Shown here: in pieces, positions 42,244 to 51,005 of the stretch
Numbering within the stretch: the stretch's first letter is position 1
Layout of the letters: every line of letters begins with the position of its first letter
From: Oscillospiraceae bacterium
GTDB lineage: Bacteria; Bacillota_A; Clostridia; Oscillospirales; CAG-272
DNA length: 61,601 nucleotides
NCBI GenBank assembly: GCA_015064665.1
Contig: SVRU01000002.1
Span: forward strand, 1-61,601
Direction: 5' to 3'
Notes under the pieces: model-generated
What the model was told of the DNA's origin: nothing
What the model saw: only the letters and a program-made list of their open reading frames with translations
Databases searched by the model: none
Position numbers and translations under genes: made by a program

Positions 42244-42272
42244 TTGCAAAGCCGATTCATTTGTGTTATTAT
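42244..42272 (+). promoter_or_regulatory. Promoter of the AraC-family gene
   Basis: TTGCAA (42244-42249), 17-base spacer, TATTAT (42267-42272). Confidence 0.72.
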
Positions 42273-42288
42273 GTAGTGGGGTGATGAT

Positions 42289-43095
42289 ATGATATTAAGC
42301 GGATTATGTAATAGCGAATACACCGTGAGCTACGTTAACTTTCTTCGCAGCTACCGTTACGACGGTGAGATATGGAGTTGTCTTGGTCAGCCGAAGGAAC
42401 AGCACCTGTTCGTTTATCTTGACGGCTGCTCCGCGTTATACGTAATGAAGAATGGAAGGGAAATAAGAGCCGAGCAGGGTGATTTTATGTATATTCCCGC
42501 TGGGGCGGAATACAAGGCTCACTTTAATTCCGAGCAAAGCGCGCGTTCGTCAACCGTCGGCGTCAACTTTTTGCTTTTCTCAAAAGACGGGAAATTCATT
42601 TCCGACCCCGACGGAATTGAGGTTTTTGACGGCGAGGCATTTAGGCTGTCAATGGTAGAAATAGAAAGGCTTTCCTATTCGCTCTCCTGCGCTCCGATGA
42701 GGTATAACTATATTTTGTACGGCATATTTAATCAGCTCTCCGAAAGGCTTCGCGGTAAGAGCGGTGGCGAGGGCTTTGAGCTTATAAGGGCAGGGGTGGA
42801 ATATCTTTCGGAAAATTTCGGCGAGGATATAAGTATTGAGGAGATTTCCGCTATGTGCAACGTCAGCTCGGTGTATTTCAGACGCCTTTTTAAACTCCAT
42901 ACGGGAATGTCGCCGGGCGAATACCGCACTCATCTGCGGCTTATGCATGCCGCTGAGCTTTTAAGATACGGTGAAGCTCCGATTTCGGAAATATCGGAGA
43001 GACTTGGATTCACCGATTCATCTTATTTTGTAAAACGGTTTAAGGAAAAATACGGCAAAACGCCTCTGTCATACAGAAAAAGAGCGAAATTCTAA
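42289..43095 (+). CDS. AraC-family transcriptional regulator
   Basis: 268 residues. The N-terminal cupin-like sensing domain (about 10-140; EIRAEQGDFMYIPAGAEYKA) is followed by a double HTH (about 183-265) with VSSVYFRRLFKLHTGMSPGEYR and IAERLGF-type text, GFTDSSYFVKRFKEKYGKTP. It probably senses a sugar and activates transcription. It is divergent from the 14-kb operon beginning at 42146, whose promoter carries candidate half-sites, so that operon is the likely target. AGTGGGGTG is the ribosome binding site. Confidence 0.92.
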   Translation: MILSGLCNSEYTVSYVNFLRSYRYDGEIWSCLGQPKEQHLFVYLDGCSALYVMKNGREIRAEQGDFMYIPAGAEYKAHFNSEQSARSSTVGVNFLLFSKDGKFISDPDGIEVFDGEAFRLSMVEIERLSYSLSCAPMRYNYILYGIFNQLSERLRGKSGGEGFELIRAGVEYLSENFGEDISIEEISAMCNVSSVYFRRLFKLHTGMSPGEYRTHLRLMHAAELLRYGEAPISEISERLGFTDSSYFVKRFKEKYGKTPLSYRKRAKF

Positions 43096-43200
43096 TAAAT
43101 TAGAAATTATAAAGTCAGTTAGTTGTTTTGCAGCATTAAATGTGATATTTATTGTATAATATTTACAAAAAGAAAAGAGCAAAATCGTGAAAATGTCACT

Positions 43201-43228
43201 TTGCTTCTTTCAAAAATTATGTTAGAAT
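43201..43228 (+). promoter_or_regulatory. Promoter of the MsmX-type ATPase gene
   Basis: TTGCTT (43201-43206), 16-base spacer, TAGAAT (43223-43228). Confidence 0.6.
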
Positions 43229-43265
43229 ATTAGCATCAAATAAAATAAACAGGAGATTTTTAAAA

Positions 43266-44399
43266 ATGGCAGGTCTTTCACTCAGACACATTTACAAGAA
43301 ATACCCCGGCGGCGTCGTAGCCGTATCAGACTTCAACCTTGAAATCAAGGATAAGGAATTCCTTATCTTCGTCGGTCCTTCGGGATGCGGTAAGTCTACC
43401 ACTCTTCGTATGATAGCAGGTCTTGAAGAGATTTCCGAGGGTGAGCTTTACATAGGCGACAGATACGTTAACGATATCGCTCCTAAGGACAGAGATATCG
43501 CGATGGTGTTCCAGAACTACGCTCTTTATCCTCACATGACGGTATTTGATAACATGGCGTTCGGTCTTAAGCTCCGTAAGGTTCCGAAGGAAGAAATTAA
43601 GCGCCGCGTTGAAGAGGCTGCAAGAATCCTTGACATCAGCCACCTTCTCGAGCGTCGTCCCAAGGCTCTTTCGGGTGGTCAGAAGCAGAGAGTTGCGCTT
43701 GGCCGTGCAATCGTTCGTAACCCCAAGGTATTCCTTCTTGACGAGCCGCTTTCCAACCTTGACGCTAAGCTCCGTGCGAGCATGAGAACCGAGCTTACAA
43801 AGCTTCATAAGAAGGTTGAAACCACGTTCATCTACGTTACTCACGACCAGGTAGAAGCTATGACAATGGCTTCCCGTATCGTTGTTATGAGAGACGGTCT
43901 TATTCAGCAGGTTGATACTCCTCAGAATCTTTACGACCTTCCTTGCAACCTCTTCGTTGCAGGCTTCATCGGAACTCCTCAGATGAACTTCATCAACGGT
44001 AAGCTCGTAAAGCAGGGCAACGACCTTTACGCAACGCTTGGTACTACCTTGATCAAGCTTCCCGCAGACAAGTCCAACAACCCCGCTCTTAAGGAGTACA
44101 TCGATCAGGACGTTATCTTTGGTATTCGTCCCGAGGCTATTCACGACGAGCCTATGTATCTTCAGACCCTCGCTGATACCACGATGAAGGTTAACGTTGA
44201 CGTTACCGAGCTTATGGGTGCTGAAATCTATCTTTACCTCGGGTTTGAAGGTATGGAGGATGCTACCAACGGCAAGAACATCATTGCAAGAGTTTCTTCC
44301 CGTTCCAGAGCTCAGGCAGGCGACGATATCACCGTTGCTATCGATCCTTCCAGAATTCACATCTTTGATAAGGATTCCGAGAAGTGCATCGCTCACTGA
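43266..44399 (+). CDS. Sugar ABC transporter ATPase, MsmX/UgpC type
   Basis: 377 residues. Walker [10 protein letters not shown] (37-45), Q-loop [11 protein letters not shown], signature [14 protein letters not shown], Walker B VFLLDEP and switch His in YVTHD, then an OB/TOBE regulatory domain with FGIRPEAI. In Bacillota one such ATPase often energises many carbohydrate importers. No permease or binding protein is adjacent, which fits a shared ATPase. It is monocistronic, between its own promoter and a clear terminator, and has codon use typical of a highly expressed gene. Confidence 0.94.
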   Translation: MAGLSLRHIYKKYPGGVVAVSDFNLEIKDKEFLIFVGPSGCGKSTTLRMIAGLEEISEGELYIGDRYVNDIAPKDRDIAMVFQNYALYPHMTVFDNMAFGLKLRKVPKEEIKRRVEEAARILDISHLLERRPKALSGGQKQRVALGRAIVRNPKVFLLDEPLSNLDAKLRASMRTELTKLHKKVETTFIYVTHDQVEAMTMASRIVVMRDGLIQQVDTPQNLYDLPCNLFVAGFIGTPQMNFINGKLVKQGNDLYATLGTTLIKLPADKSNNPALKEYIDQDVIFGIRPEAIHDEPMYLQTLADTTMKVNVDVTELMGAEIYLYLGFEGMEDATNGKNIIARVSSRSRAQAGDDITVAIDPSRIHIFDKDSEKCIAH

Positions 44400-44412
44400 T
44401 TTAACAATTTCG

Positions 44413-44446
44413 GACTGCCGCATCGTCGGCAGTCCTTTTTCTTTTC
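44413..44446 (+). terminator. Terminator after the MsmX-type gene
   Basis: Perfect stem GGACTGCCG (44413-44421) with CGGCAGTCC (44428-44436), 6-base loop, followed by a T-rich run. Confidence 0.92.
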
Positions 44447-44484
44447 AATAGGAAGGCATTGGATATTTATCCAGATATTTTGCA

Positions 44485-44513
44485 TTGATACCGTCCGTGT
44501 ATTTTGGTATAAT
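44485..44513 (+). promoter_or_regulatory. Promoter of the SleB-like gene
   Basis: TTGATA (44485-44490), 17-base spacer, TATAAT (44508-44513). An upstream in-frame TTG coincides with the -35 box, confirming the later start. Confidence 0.82.
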
Positions 44514-44544
44514 TTTTACATATCAAACGAAAGGAAGGTATTTA

Positions 44545-45477
44545 ATGAACAGGAAAACAAAACTTATTGCGGCGTCGCTGCTTATGACGTCGGTATTCTC
44601 GCTATGCTCGTTTACGTCGGGCGCAATAGCGGAGACCGCGCCCGCAGGACAAGAATTGAGGACAAGCGCAGCATCGTTTGAGAGGTACGAGCTATCTGTA
44701 TCAAAGGTATACAACAAGAGCGTATCCGCCTATTCAAAGCTTAGCGCAACGCATAACGGAAGTGCGCTTTCCTCGGACGTCAGAATGATAAACGGCGCGC
44801 CCTACGTTTCACTCAGGAGCTTTATAAACGAGCTGACGGATATGACGGTTACATACAGAAGCGCGGCAAAAACTCTTAACGTGCGCGGCACGGGATTTGA
44901 AATGGACGTCATTGACGGCGGAAACGTAATATACGCAAACGGCAGAACCTTATTTTCAATGACGCCGTCCGTGATAATGACAAACGGCAGTATGTATGCT
45001 CCGCTTGCAAATATTGCAAAGGCGCTCGGTCTTTCATATTCCTATAGCAATTCCGGCGCGGTGACTCTTTCCGGCGCGGTAAAGCCGATAAAGCACGCAA
45101 GTAACTATTATGCGGAGGACGCGGTATATTGGCTCTCGCGTATAATAAGCGCCGAAAGCCGCGGTGAATCTCTTCTCGGTCAGATAGCTGTCGGCAGCGT
45201 AGTTATGAACCGCGTTAAATCTCCATCATACCCAAATACCATATGGGGCGTAATATTTGATAAAAAATACGGCGTGCAGTTCAGCCCGATACTTGACGGC
45301 AGCATATATAAAGCTCCGGTGTCAAGCGCCGTCGTTGCGGCGAAGATATGCCTTGAGGGCTTCAACGTAAACACGAACGCACTGTTCTTCCTTTATCCTA
45401 AAGCCTCGACTTCTTCATGGATTCCGAATAACAGGCCGTATCTTTTCAGCATCGGAAAGCACGACTTTTATTCTTAA
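44545..45477 (+). CDS. Secreted SleB-like cell wall hydrolase with copper-amine-oxidase-N-like domain
   Basis: 310 residues. Signal peptide about 1-30 (MNRKTKLIAASLLMTSVFSL, then AIAETAPA). A copper amine oxidase N-terminal-like module follows (about 70-185; VSLRSFINELT and YAPLANIAKALG). The C-terminal SleB/Hydrolase_2 domain starts at about residue 193 (AVYWLSRIISAESRGE) with the presumed catalytic Glu in SAESRGE and GQIAVGSVVMNRV. It probably cuts peptidoglycan; in spore formers such enzymes act in cortex lysis, but sporulation cannot be judged here. AAAGGAAGG precedes ATG 44545. Confidence 0.88.
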   Translation: MNRKTKLIAASLLMTSVFSLCSFTSGAIAETAPAGQELRTSAASFERYELSVSKVYNKSVSAYSKLSATHNGSALSSDVRMINGAPYVSLRSFINELTDMTVTYRSAAKTLNVRGTGFEMDVIDGGNVIYANGRTLFSMTPSVIMTNGSMYAPLANIAKALGLSYSYSNSGAVTLSGAVKPIKHASNYYAEDAVYWLSRIISAESRGESLLGQIAVGSVVMNRVKSPSYPNTIWGVIFDKKYGVQFSPILDGSIYKAPVSSAVVAAKICLEGFNVNTNALFFLYPKASTSSWIPNNRPYLFSIGKHDFYS

Positions 45478-45480
45478 TAC

Positions 45481-45529
45481 ACGGCTTTTCAAAGCGGACG
45501 GTAAAACACACAAAAGCCGTCCGTTTTTT
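45481..45529 (+). terminator. Terminator after the SleB-like gene
   Basis: CGGACGG (45495-45501) with CCGTCCG (45517-45523), followed by T6. An alternative stem, ACGGCTTTT with AAAAGCCGT, overlaps it. Confidence 0.78.
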
Positions 45530-45687
45530 CTGAATATATTTTAACCTATTTTTAAAAAACTGTAAGTACAGCACGGTTACAAAAATAAGTCTCAAAATAA
45601 CGAATTCGTTGTTTATTATTAATAAAAACGAAAAACAAAATGCTTTTTCTTTCTCTCTCGCGGGCGAAGCACGCATTAAGATTGAGA

Positions 45688-45800
45688 TTTATATTTTTAT
45701 TATTATTGATATTTATTCTTATTTATTTGTATTTGCATTTATATTAATATTCGTATTTGTATTTGTATTTATATTTGTATTAATATTGAATAACAATAAC
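45688..45800. repeat. AT-rich degenerate hexamer tract
   Basis: Units such as TATTTG, TATTTA and TATTAA repeat for about 100 bases, then AATAACAATAACAATATT. No gene is seen in 45478-45849 apart from this tract and the terminators. Confidence 0.7.
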
Positions 45801-45813
45801 AATATTATGAAAA

Positions 45814-45842
45814 GGACAGCTCAGTTAAAAATTGAGCTGTCC
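45814..45842 (-). terminator. Terminator of the reverse GH20 operon
   Basis: Perfect stem GGACAGCTCA with TGAGCTGTCC, 9-base loop. On the reverse strand it is followed by TTTTCAT; it lies 8 bases past the nitroreductase stop. Confidence 0.72.
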
Positions 45843-45849
45843 CATTTGT

Positions 45850-46374
45850 TTATTCGGCTTTTATTACGTAGTTTTCTTTTCTTGGTCTTGCTTCGGGTAA
45901 AGGTCCGTCTGCATATCCGAGAATACAGTTTCCGATGCCCTCGTAGTCACCGACGACGCCAAGCTCGCGAAGTATTTCTTTGCCCTCATCGCTCTCAAAC
46001 ACCTCTTTTGCTCTGTGTATCCAACAGCTGCCGATGCCGAGTGCGTGCGCTGCGTTCATAAGGTTTCCCATAACGAGCGAGCCGTCGTAAAGATATGTCG
46101 GAACCTTTTTGTCCGCCAACACCACAAGCACGGTCGGAGCACCGTAGAAGGGGTCGTTTTCAGCTCCCATAACGGCGGCGTTAAGCCTTGAAAGCCTATC
46201 CCGCAATTCCTTGTTTGTAACCGATATAATTATAGGTGCTTGAAGGTTTCTGCCAGTGGGCGCGTATATACCCGCTTTAAGTATTTCGTCAAGCAGATTT
46301 TGCGGCACGGGTGTGGACTTGTATCTTCTCACACTGCGGCGTTCAATCATATTTTCGATAACTTTAGTGGTCAT
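45850..46374 (-). CDS. Nitroreductase family protein
   Basis: 174 residues. FMN-binding nitroreductase fold: MIERRSVRRYK near the N-terminus, APTGRNLQAP, a central hydrophobic helix with AAHALGIGSCWI, and CILGYADG near the end. It reduces nitro, quinone or similar groups with NAD(P)H, or acts on flavins; substrate unknown. ATG 46374 overlaps the GH20 stop (ATGA), so it is translationally coupled to the glycosidase; an open extension upstream has no start signal and lies in GH20 coding sequence. Why it is coupled to a hexosaminidase is unclear. Confidence 0.87.
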   Translation of the reverse strand: MTTKVIENMIERRSVRRYKSTPVPQNLLDEILKAGIYAPTGRNLQAPIIISVTNKELRDRLSRLNAAVMGAENDPFYGAPTVLVVLADKKVPTYLYDGSLVMGNLMNAAHALGIGSCWIHRAKEVFESDEGKEILRELGVVGDYEGIGNCILGYADGPLPEARPRKENYVIKAE

Positions 46375-48737
46375 TTTCTCGTAAGTCCTTTGATTCCCGC
46401 AAGGATAAGTCCGCACCAGTCGTCTTCTGCGGCAGTGTATTCGACTGTTTCGATTTTCTTTTCGGGCGAGGGATTTTCCCATACGTATCCCATAACGCAA
46501 ACGTCGCTTCCGTCGCATCTCTTACCCTGATAGGTGGGATCGGCAAACCACGTGCCGACGTATCCGTTATGGCGGTGATACGGCTGAGGTCTTGGCTCGG
46601 CGTAGGTCGTGTTATACGCCATAATATTCTGAGCGTATTTTACGGGAACCTCTACATAGCTTCCGTCCTCGTAGGTCACCTTATAGTTTCCTATCGTCTT
46701 GCTGTGTGTCCATTCAACTCTCGGAGCGGAGCTAAGCGTCGCGTGCTCGAATACTACGCGCTCAAATGCCTTGCCGACCGAAATCTTCTCACCGTCAAGA
46801 ACTATTGCCTTCGGGCAAACAGCCAAAACGGACGAGGGAGCGCACTTGCCCTTCGGGAGCTTAACGTCGGTGGCTTTATAACCCTTCGGATTATATTTTC
46901 CGTGTACGTTATCTCTCATTGAAGGCATAACGTTCTTTGCAATTATATCGGTGTAGGTGCGTCTGTTTCTTGAATCGTAGTTTTCGGTGTTCCAGAGCAT
47001 TTCGGAAAGATACATCATATCCCACATCTTGCCGTTGCGTCCGTAAACCTCTTCGTTGTTCTCATGCCAGGTCGAGATTTCACCGCCGAGCATACCGGGC
47101 TTCTTGATACGAGACTCGTATCTCGGATAGTGTGAGGAGTAGAGGTTTCCGACGGCAACTTTGAAGCCTTTTTTAAGAAGGTTTTCTTCTATATCGTCGG
47201 GAATGTTGAAATACCAAACAAAATCGAGCATAACGACGTCCTTAGGTATCATATCGATTGCCTTGTAGGAGGGGTAGGGTCTGTAAGGCGGCGGCTGGAT
47301 CATATCCGACCACATCATCGTGCCGAGTCCCTTTTCAGCAAGGTGGTCGTGGAGCTTAGTTATGTGCTCTGCGAGAACCTCCGAGGCTCCTCTTTCGCGG
47401 CATCTCTTGCAAACGCCTATCTGATACACCTCGTCGTGACCTATGTGAACGTATCTTTCGGGTTTAACCAAGTCAACTATCTCGTCTATGATGTCGAAAA
47501 TGATGTCGTAGCTTTCCTTAAGAGAGGGGCAGTAGCAGTGGTGGTATCTTGTCGCGGGGCGTTCGTCCTCGTTGCGCGTGTCCTTAACGATAACCTCTTT
47601 TTCCTCGATTTCAGCTATCTCGGGGTGAGCTATGGTTATGTACTGAACGTGACCGAGACTTTGCACTTCGGGGATGATTTCCATACCTAGCTCGCGCGCA
47701 AAGCCTATATAGCGGAGCGCGTCGGCCTTTTCAATAATATGACCGTTTGCAAGCATCGGGTAATGAGGGGGAGTAGGCAGATTTTCGGGGTCGCGTCTGT
47801 ATGCGTCGGTGACCTTTTCCCAAGCCTCTGCAATTTCGGGGTGGCTGTCGTATCTCACGCAGCCCGCAAACTGAACGAAAAAGATGTTGTAACGGAGCGG
47901 GAGAAGAACGTAGCGGAACAGCCTTCTCATAAACTCGAACTGACAAAGCTCGGGAATGCCGGCATGGAATCCGCGAAGCTCCTTTGAGGGACGGTCATCA
48001 CAGTTGAATCTGCGCACTCCCTTTTTGATTTCGGAGAGCTGAAGAATTGTGTCTGCGCCGTAAAGAAGCGTAAGTCTTGATTTTGCGCTAACCGTAATCT
48101 TTTTCTGCGTGGTTTTTACGGTGTAACGCTCTTTGTCATACGACTTGAAGGAGTTTTTGTCGAAAACGATAACGACGCCTCTCTTTGACTGCCACTCGCC
48201 GAGAGTTTCGGTGAGTCTTTCTTTGAGAAATTCAGCGGCGTATATTTCATCGGCATCGCCGTTTTTGGATACGATATCCTTGATTTTCGCAAAACCGTCA
48301 AGATATTCGATGGATTTCGGTGTGGGATATACGAGAGGGTTGCCGTCGTCGTGCGCACCGAGAAGCTCGATGCTGTTTACAGTAAGGTTTTTAAGATTGT
48401 TATAAAATCTTGCGGTAACTGTATTTCCGCTTACACCGACGGGAATATTAATAACGCCTCCGACATGATTTCCCGTTTCAGCCGCGTACGCGCCCGAAAC
48501 TCTGCCGTCAACCAGAATTTCAACCTTTTTGACCGAGTCTTCGGTGATATCAAGGCATACCGCGCCGATAAACGAGTTGCATTCAAGAGTCATATTAACG
48601 TCAAGCTCGGAGTCAAATGCGTAATTCCAGAGCCACGTTCCGAGTCCCGTATCGGTATTCGAGGGTTCAAAGGGAAGGGAAACGCCCTTGTGCGTAAATG
48701 TGGTTTCTTTAATGTTTGTCAGTTGTCCTACGTACAT
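46371..48737 (-). CDS. GH20 family beta-N-acetylhexosaminidase-like enzyme
   Basis: 788 residues. N-terminal beta-sandwich (about 1-125), GH20b auxiliary domain (about 130-240; YAAEFLKERLTETLG and LLYGADTILQL), then the GH20 TIM barrel with HIGHDEVY (near residue 433), the Asp-Glu pair of substrate-assisted catalysis, and MMWSDMI. A C-terminal beta domain follows. It would release terminal beta-linked N-acetylhexosamine. No signal peptide, so probably intracellular, acting on imported chitobiose-like or host-glycan fragments. Its product could feed NagA and the NagB-like enzyme of the other operon. Confidence 0.9.
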   Translation of the reverse strand: MYVGQLTNIKETTFTHKGVSLPFEPSNTDTGLGTWLWNYAFDSELDVNMTLECNSFIGAVCLDITEDSVKKVEILVDGRVSGAYAAETGNHVGGVINIPVGVSGNTVTARFYNNLKNLTVNSIELLGAHDDGNPLVYPTPKSIEYLDGFAKIKDIVSKNGDADEIYAAEFLKERLTETLGEWQSKRGVVIVFDKNSFKSYDKERYTVKTTQKKITVSAKSRLTLLYGADTILQLSEIKKGVRRFNCDDRPSKELRGFHAGIPELCQFEFMRRLFRYVLLPLRYNIFFVQFAGCVRYDSHPEIAEAWEKVTDAYRRDPENLPTPPHYPMLANGHIIEKADALRYIGFARELGMEIIPEVQSLGHVQYITIAHPEIAEIEEKEVIVKDTRNEDERPATRYHHCYCPSLKESYDIIFDIIDEIVDLVKPERYVHIGHDEVYQIGVCKRCRERGASEVLAEHITKLHDHLAEKGLGTMMWSDMIQPPPYRPYPSYKAIDMIPKDVVMLDFVWYFNIPDDIEENLLKKGFKVAVGNLYSSHYPRYESRIKKPGMLGGEISTWHENNEEVYGRNGKMWDMMYLSEMLWNTENYDSRNRRTYTDIIAKNVMPSMRDNVHGKYNPKGYKATDVKLPKGKCAPSSVLAVCPKAIVLDGEKISVGKAFERVVFEHATLSSAPRVEWTHSKTIGNYKVTYEDGSYVEVPVKYAQNIMAYNTTYAEPRPQPYHRHNGYVGTWFADPTYQGKRCDGSDVCVMGYVWENPSPEKKIETVEYTAAEDDWCGLILAGIKGLTRK

Positions 48738-48759
48738 TTTCTATCTCCTTGGGAAAATC

Positions 48760-50832
48760 TTAATAATAAATATCAATAATAGTTACGCCTGCGGGCGGAA
48801 TTTTAATCTCGAAGTTCTTCTTGACGGGCTTATCACCATCCTTGTAGACGTGGTGAAGCAGGCCTTTAGCCTCCTCCATCCATCTAGGCGGAAGAATGGG
48901 GAAGTGGGTCACGGTTTTAGTGTCGCGTATTTCCGTCTTGGATTTAACGAAGGCTCTGTGATATTTCACGTCGCTGTCATTGAAGAGGTAGAGGCGGTAC
49001 GCGCCGTCCTTTTGCTTCAGGACGATATTCGGCTTGTTTATTTCAAACGGCATATCCGATATAGCTATAAGTATTTTTGCCATAGCCTTTACAAAGCCGT
49101 CGGTAACCTTTGAGAAAACGAGCGTGTCCATAAGCACGTATGTGTGCTCGGTGAGGTTTTCGATGTCACCCGTGAGGTTTTCGCGTCCGTCGTCAACCGA
49201 TATAAGCTCTTCGACAAGCTTTTTGACTTCGCCGTCCACCTCGGCGTTGAGAACGAATGCGCGAAGGGGATAGGAGCTGAATTTGTCGGTTATCTCGTAG
49301 GTCGGCTCGATTCCGTTTGCCTTAAGGTCGAAATTGGGAGAAGCCGTGCAGAGCACGGGATGGGAATAGCCGAGTATCGTATTGCGCTCGTCCTCGGGCA
49401 GCATATCAAAGTTAGGAACTAAAACGGCACCCGTGTGATTTTTAATTCCGTCCGGCTTTACCGTTCCCGCGCACATAGCGCCCGCCTTGGAAAGCTCGTA
49501 GAAATGCTTGTGCGGCGTCCATCTGCGCGTTTTTATATAATCGTGAAGCATAGCCTTGTGAGCCGCCTCCGACCACAGCATAACGGGGGATACTATTTCG
49601 TCGGCGTTTGCCGTCATAGCAGTTTCGAGTCTGTCGCGCTCCCAGTTCCAGTCCTCTCTAGGAATACCGTCGCCAAGGCAGAGAAAATATCCGTCAAGCG
49701 CGCGAGCGGTACCGTCCTTATCAACCGTGTGATAAGCCATCATAGTGAATATATCTCGCTCGTGACGTGTGGGGGCGTGGTGAATTGCGCTCCATTCCTC
49801 AGTAGCGTCGGAGAGACCGAGCATAGAGATAAGGTGGCCCTTCGGCAGATGCGCCGCCGTGGTTGACGCAAGCGCCATATATTTATGGAAGAAATCTGCT
49901 CTGTCGTCCGCGCCGCCGATATAGCAGCTGGTTGGCAGAATGTTCGCGCTTAGGTAGTCAACGCCCGCGTCTATTATGCGGTTAAGGTCTATTCCTATGC
50001 AATAGAGGGTTTCAAACGGGTCGGTGCAATACATACCCAGCACTATCGCCTCTTTGCCTATCGCGTGAAGTCTTGAGGTGAGCTTTTTAAAGAAGGATTC
50101 CCAACGCCATGCGTTGAATTCGACCCATTCTTCGCGGAGGTTTCGGTATATAAAATCGGCTCTTGCCGACTCAGCCTCGGCGGTATCCGTGCCCATGGTT
50201 GCCATAAGCCCGTCGGGCAGCTTAACTCCCGAGTGGGTAAGGAACTGGTCAACGAAGTCGGTGGAGAAATCCATATTGTAGAGCATTCCGCCGCAAGGGG
50301 GGCAGAATGAATCGGCAAGATGCACGCCCTTCATTCCGTAATCGGTAAGCGTTTGGCAGAGCTTGTCAATAAAGAAATCCTCGTAGTAGCTGCCGTCCTT
50401 GAATCTCTTCAAGGCAAAAATTGATGGATGGCCCGGCTCGCCTATAACGCCGTGGCGGCGCACTTCGGGATGGTCCTCCACCCACTCCTTATGGAAATTG
50501 CTGTTAAGATAGCTTCCGAATATGCTGGCGTAGGTATTGGTACCGCGCTCAGCGAGGTTTTTAGTCAGCGTCCTAAGGTCGTAATTCGTCCAGGGCTGAC
50601 GCTCGCGCTCGGCATTTTTCGGAACGCCCCAATAGGCGCAGTTATCAGGCGGAAGAGTATATTCCTCATCCATTCCTCTGTGCTGGTGAAAGAAATCCGA
50701 GTTGCACATAAGTGCGCAAACACCGTCGGGCACAAAGCCCGTCTGATTCATAAATCTCTCAACTCCGCGGTCGGTATCGTCGCGGTCAAAGCCGAGAAGA
50801 TTCATCCATATAAAAACCTTACCGTCTTTCAT
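48760..50832 (-). CDS. Uncharacterised putative TIM-barrel glycosidase
   Basis: 690 residues. The text VCALMCNSDFFHQHRG, GMKGVHLADSFCPPCGG, WVEFNAWRWESFF and LSANILPTSC suggests a TIM barrel with carboxylates at strand ends, followed by a Rossmann-like trimerisation-type domain (GAVLVPNFDMLPEDE) and a C-terminal beta domain (LKQKDGAYRLYLFND), similar to GH42 layout. I cannot name the family. No signal peptide. First gene of the operon with GH20 and nitroreductase; promoter at 50873-50901. Confidence 0.65.
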   Translation of the reverse strand: MKDGKVFIWMNLLGFDRDDTDRGVERFMNQTGFVPDGVCALMCNSDFFHQHRGMDEEYTLPPDNCAYWGVPKNAERERQPWTNYDLRTLTKNLAERGTNTYASIFGSYLNSNFHKEWVEDHPEVRRHGVIGEPGHPSIFALKRFKDGSYYEDFFIDKLCQTLTDYGMKGVHLADSFCPPCGGMLYNMDFSTDFVDQFLTHSGVKLPDGLMATMGTDTAEAESARADFIYRNLREEWVEFNAWRWESFFKKLTSRLHAIGKEAIVLGMYCTDPFETLYCIGIDLNRIIDAGVDYLSANILPTSCYIGGADDRADFFHKYMALASTTAAHLPKGHLISMLGLSDATEEWSAIHHAPTRHERDIFTMMAYHTVDKDGTARALDGYFLCLGDGIPREDWNWERDRLETAMTANADEIVSPVMLWSEAAHKAMLHDYIKTRRWTPHKHFYELSKAGAMCAGTVKPDGIKNHTGAVLVPNFDMLPEDERNTILGYSHPVLCTASPNFDLKANGIEPTYEITDKFSSYPLRAFVLNAEVDGEVKKLVEELISVDDGRENLTGDIENLTEHTYVLMDTLVFSKVTDGFVKAMAKILIAISDMPFEINKPNIVLKQKDGAYRLYLFNDSDVKYHRAFVKSKTEIRDTKTVTHFPILPPRWMEEAKGLLHHVYKDGDKPVKKNFEIKIPPAGVTIIDIYY

Positions 50833-50872
50833 AAAATTTCTCCCGAATTATAATAATTATAACTTTAAATCA

Positions 50873-50901
50873 AGTATACCAAAAAGAAAAGGAAAAATCA
50901 A
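50873..50901 (-). promoter_or_regulatory. Promoter of the reverse GH20 operon
   Basis: Reverse strand: TTGATT (50901-50896), 17-base spacer, TATACT (50878-50873). Confidence 0.8.
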
Positions 50902-50930
50902 TACAATTTACTAAATATATAAAAGAAAAA

Positions 50931-50967
50931 AGCCGTGCATAGCTGTGTTTTGAGTACAGCTGCACGG
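50931..50967 (-). terminator. Terminator of the ABC-F gene
   Basis: GCCGTGC-n2-AGCTGT (50931-50945) pairs with ACAGCT-GCACGGC (50955-50967). The reverse strand continues with T6. Confidence 0.88.
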
Positions 50968-51005
50968 CATAAATTGTAACGGATATTTTGCTGATCTGAG
51001 GCGTG

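Noticed and set aside
45609..46061. 150-codon forward frame
   Set aside because: It starts in the AT-rich hexamer tract, is low complexity (Phe/Ile/Val), and runs into the reverse-strand nitroreductase gene.
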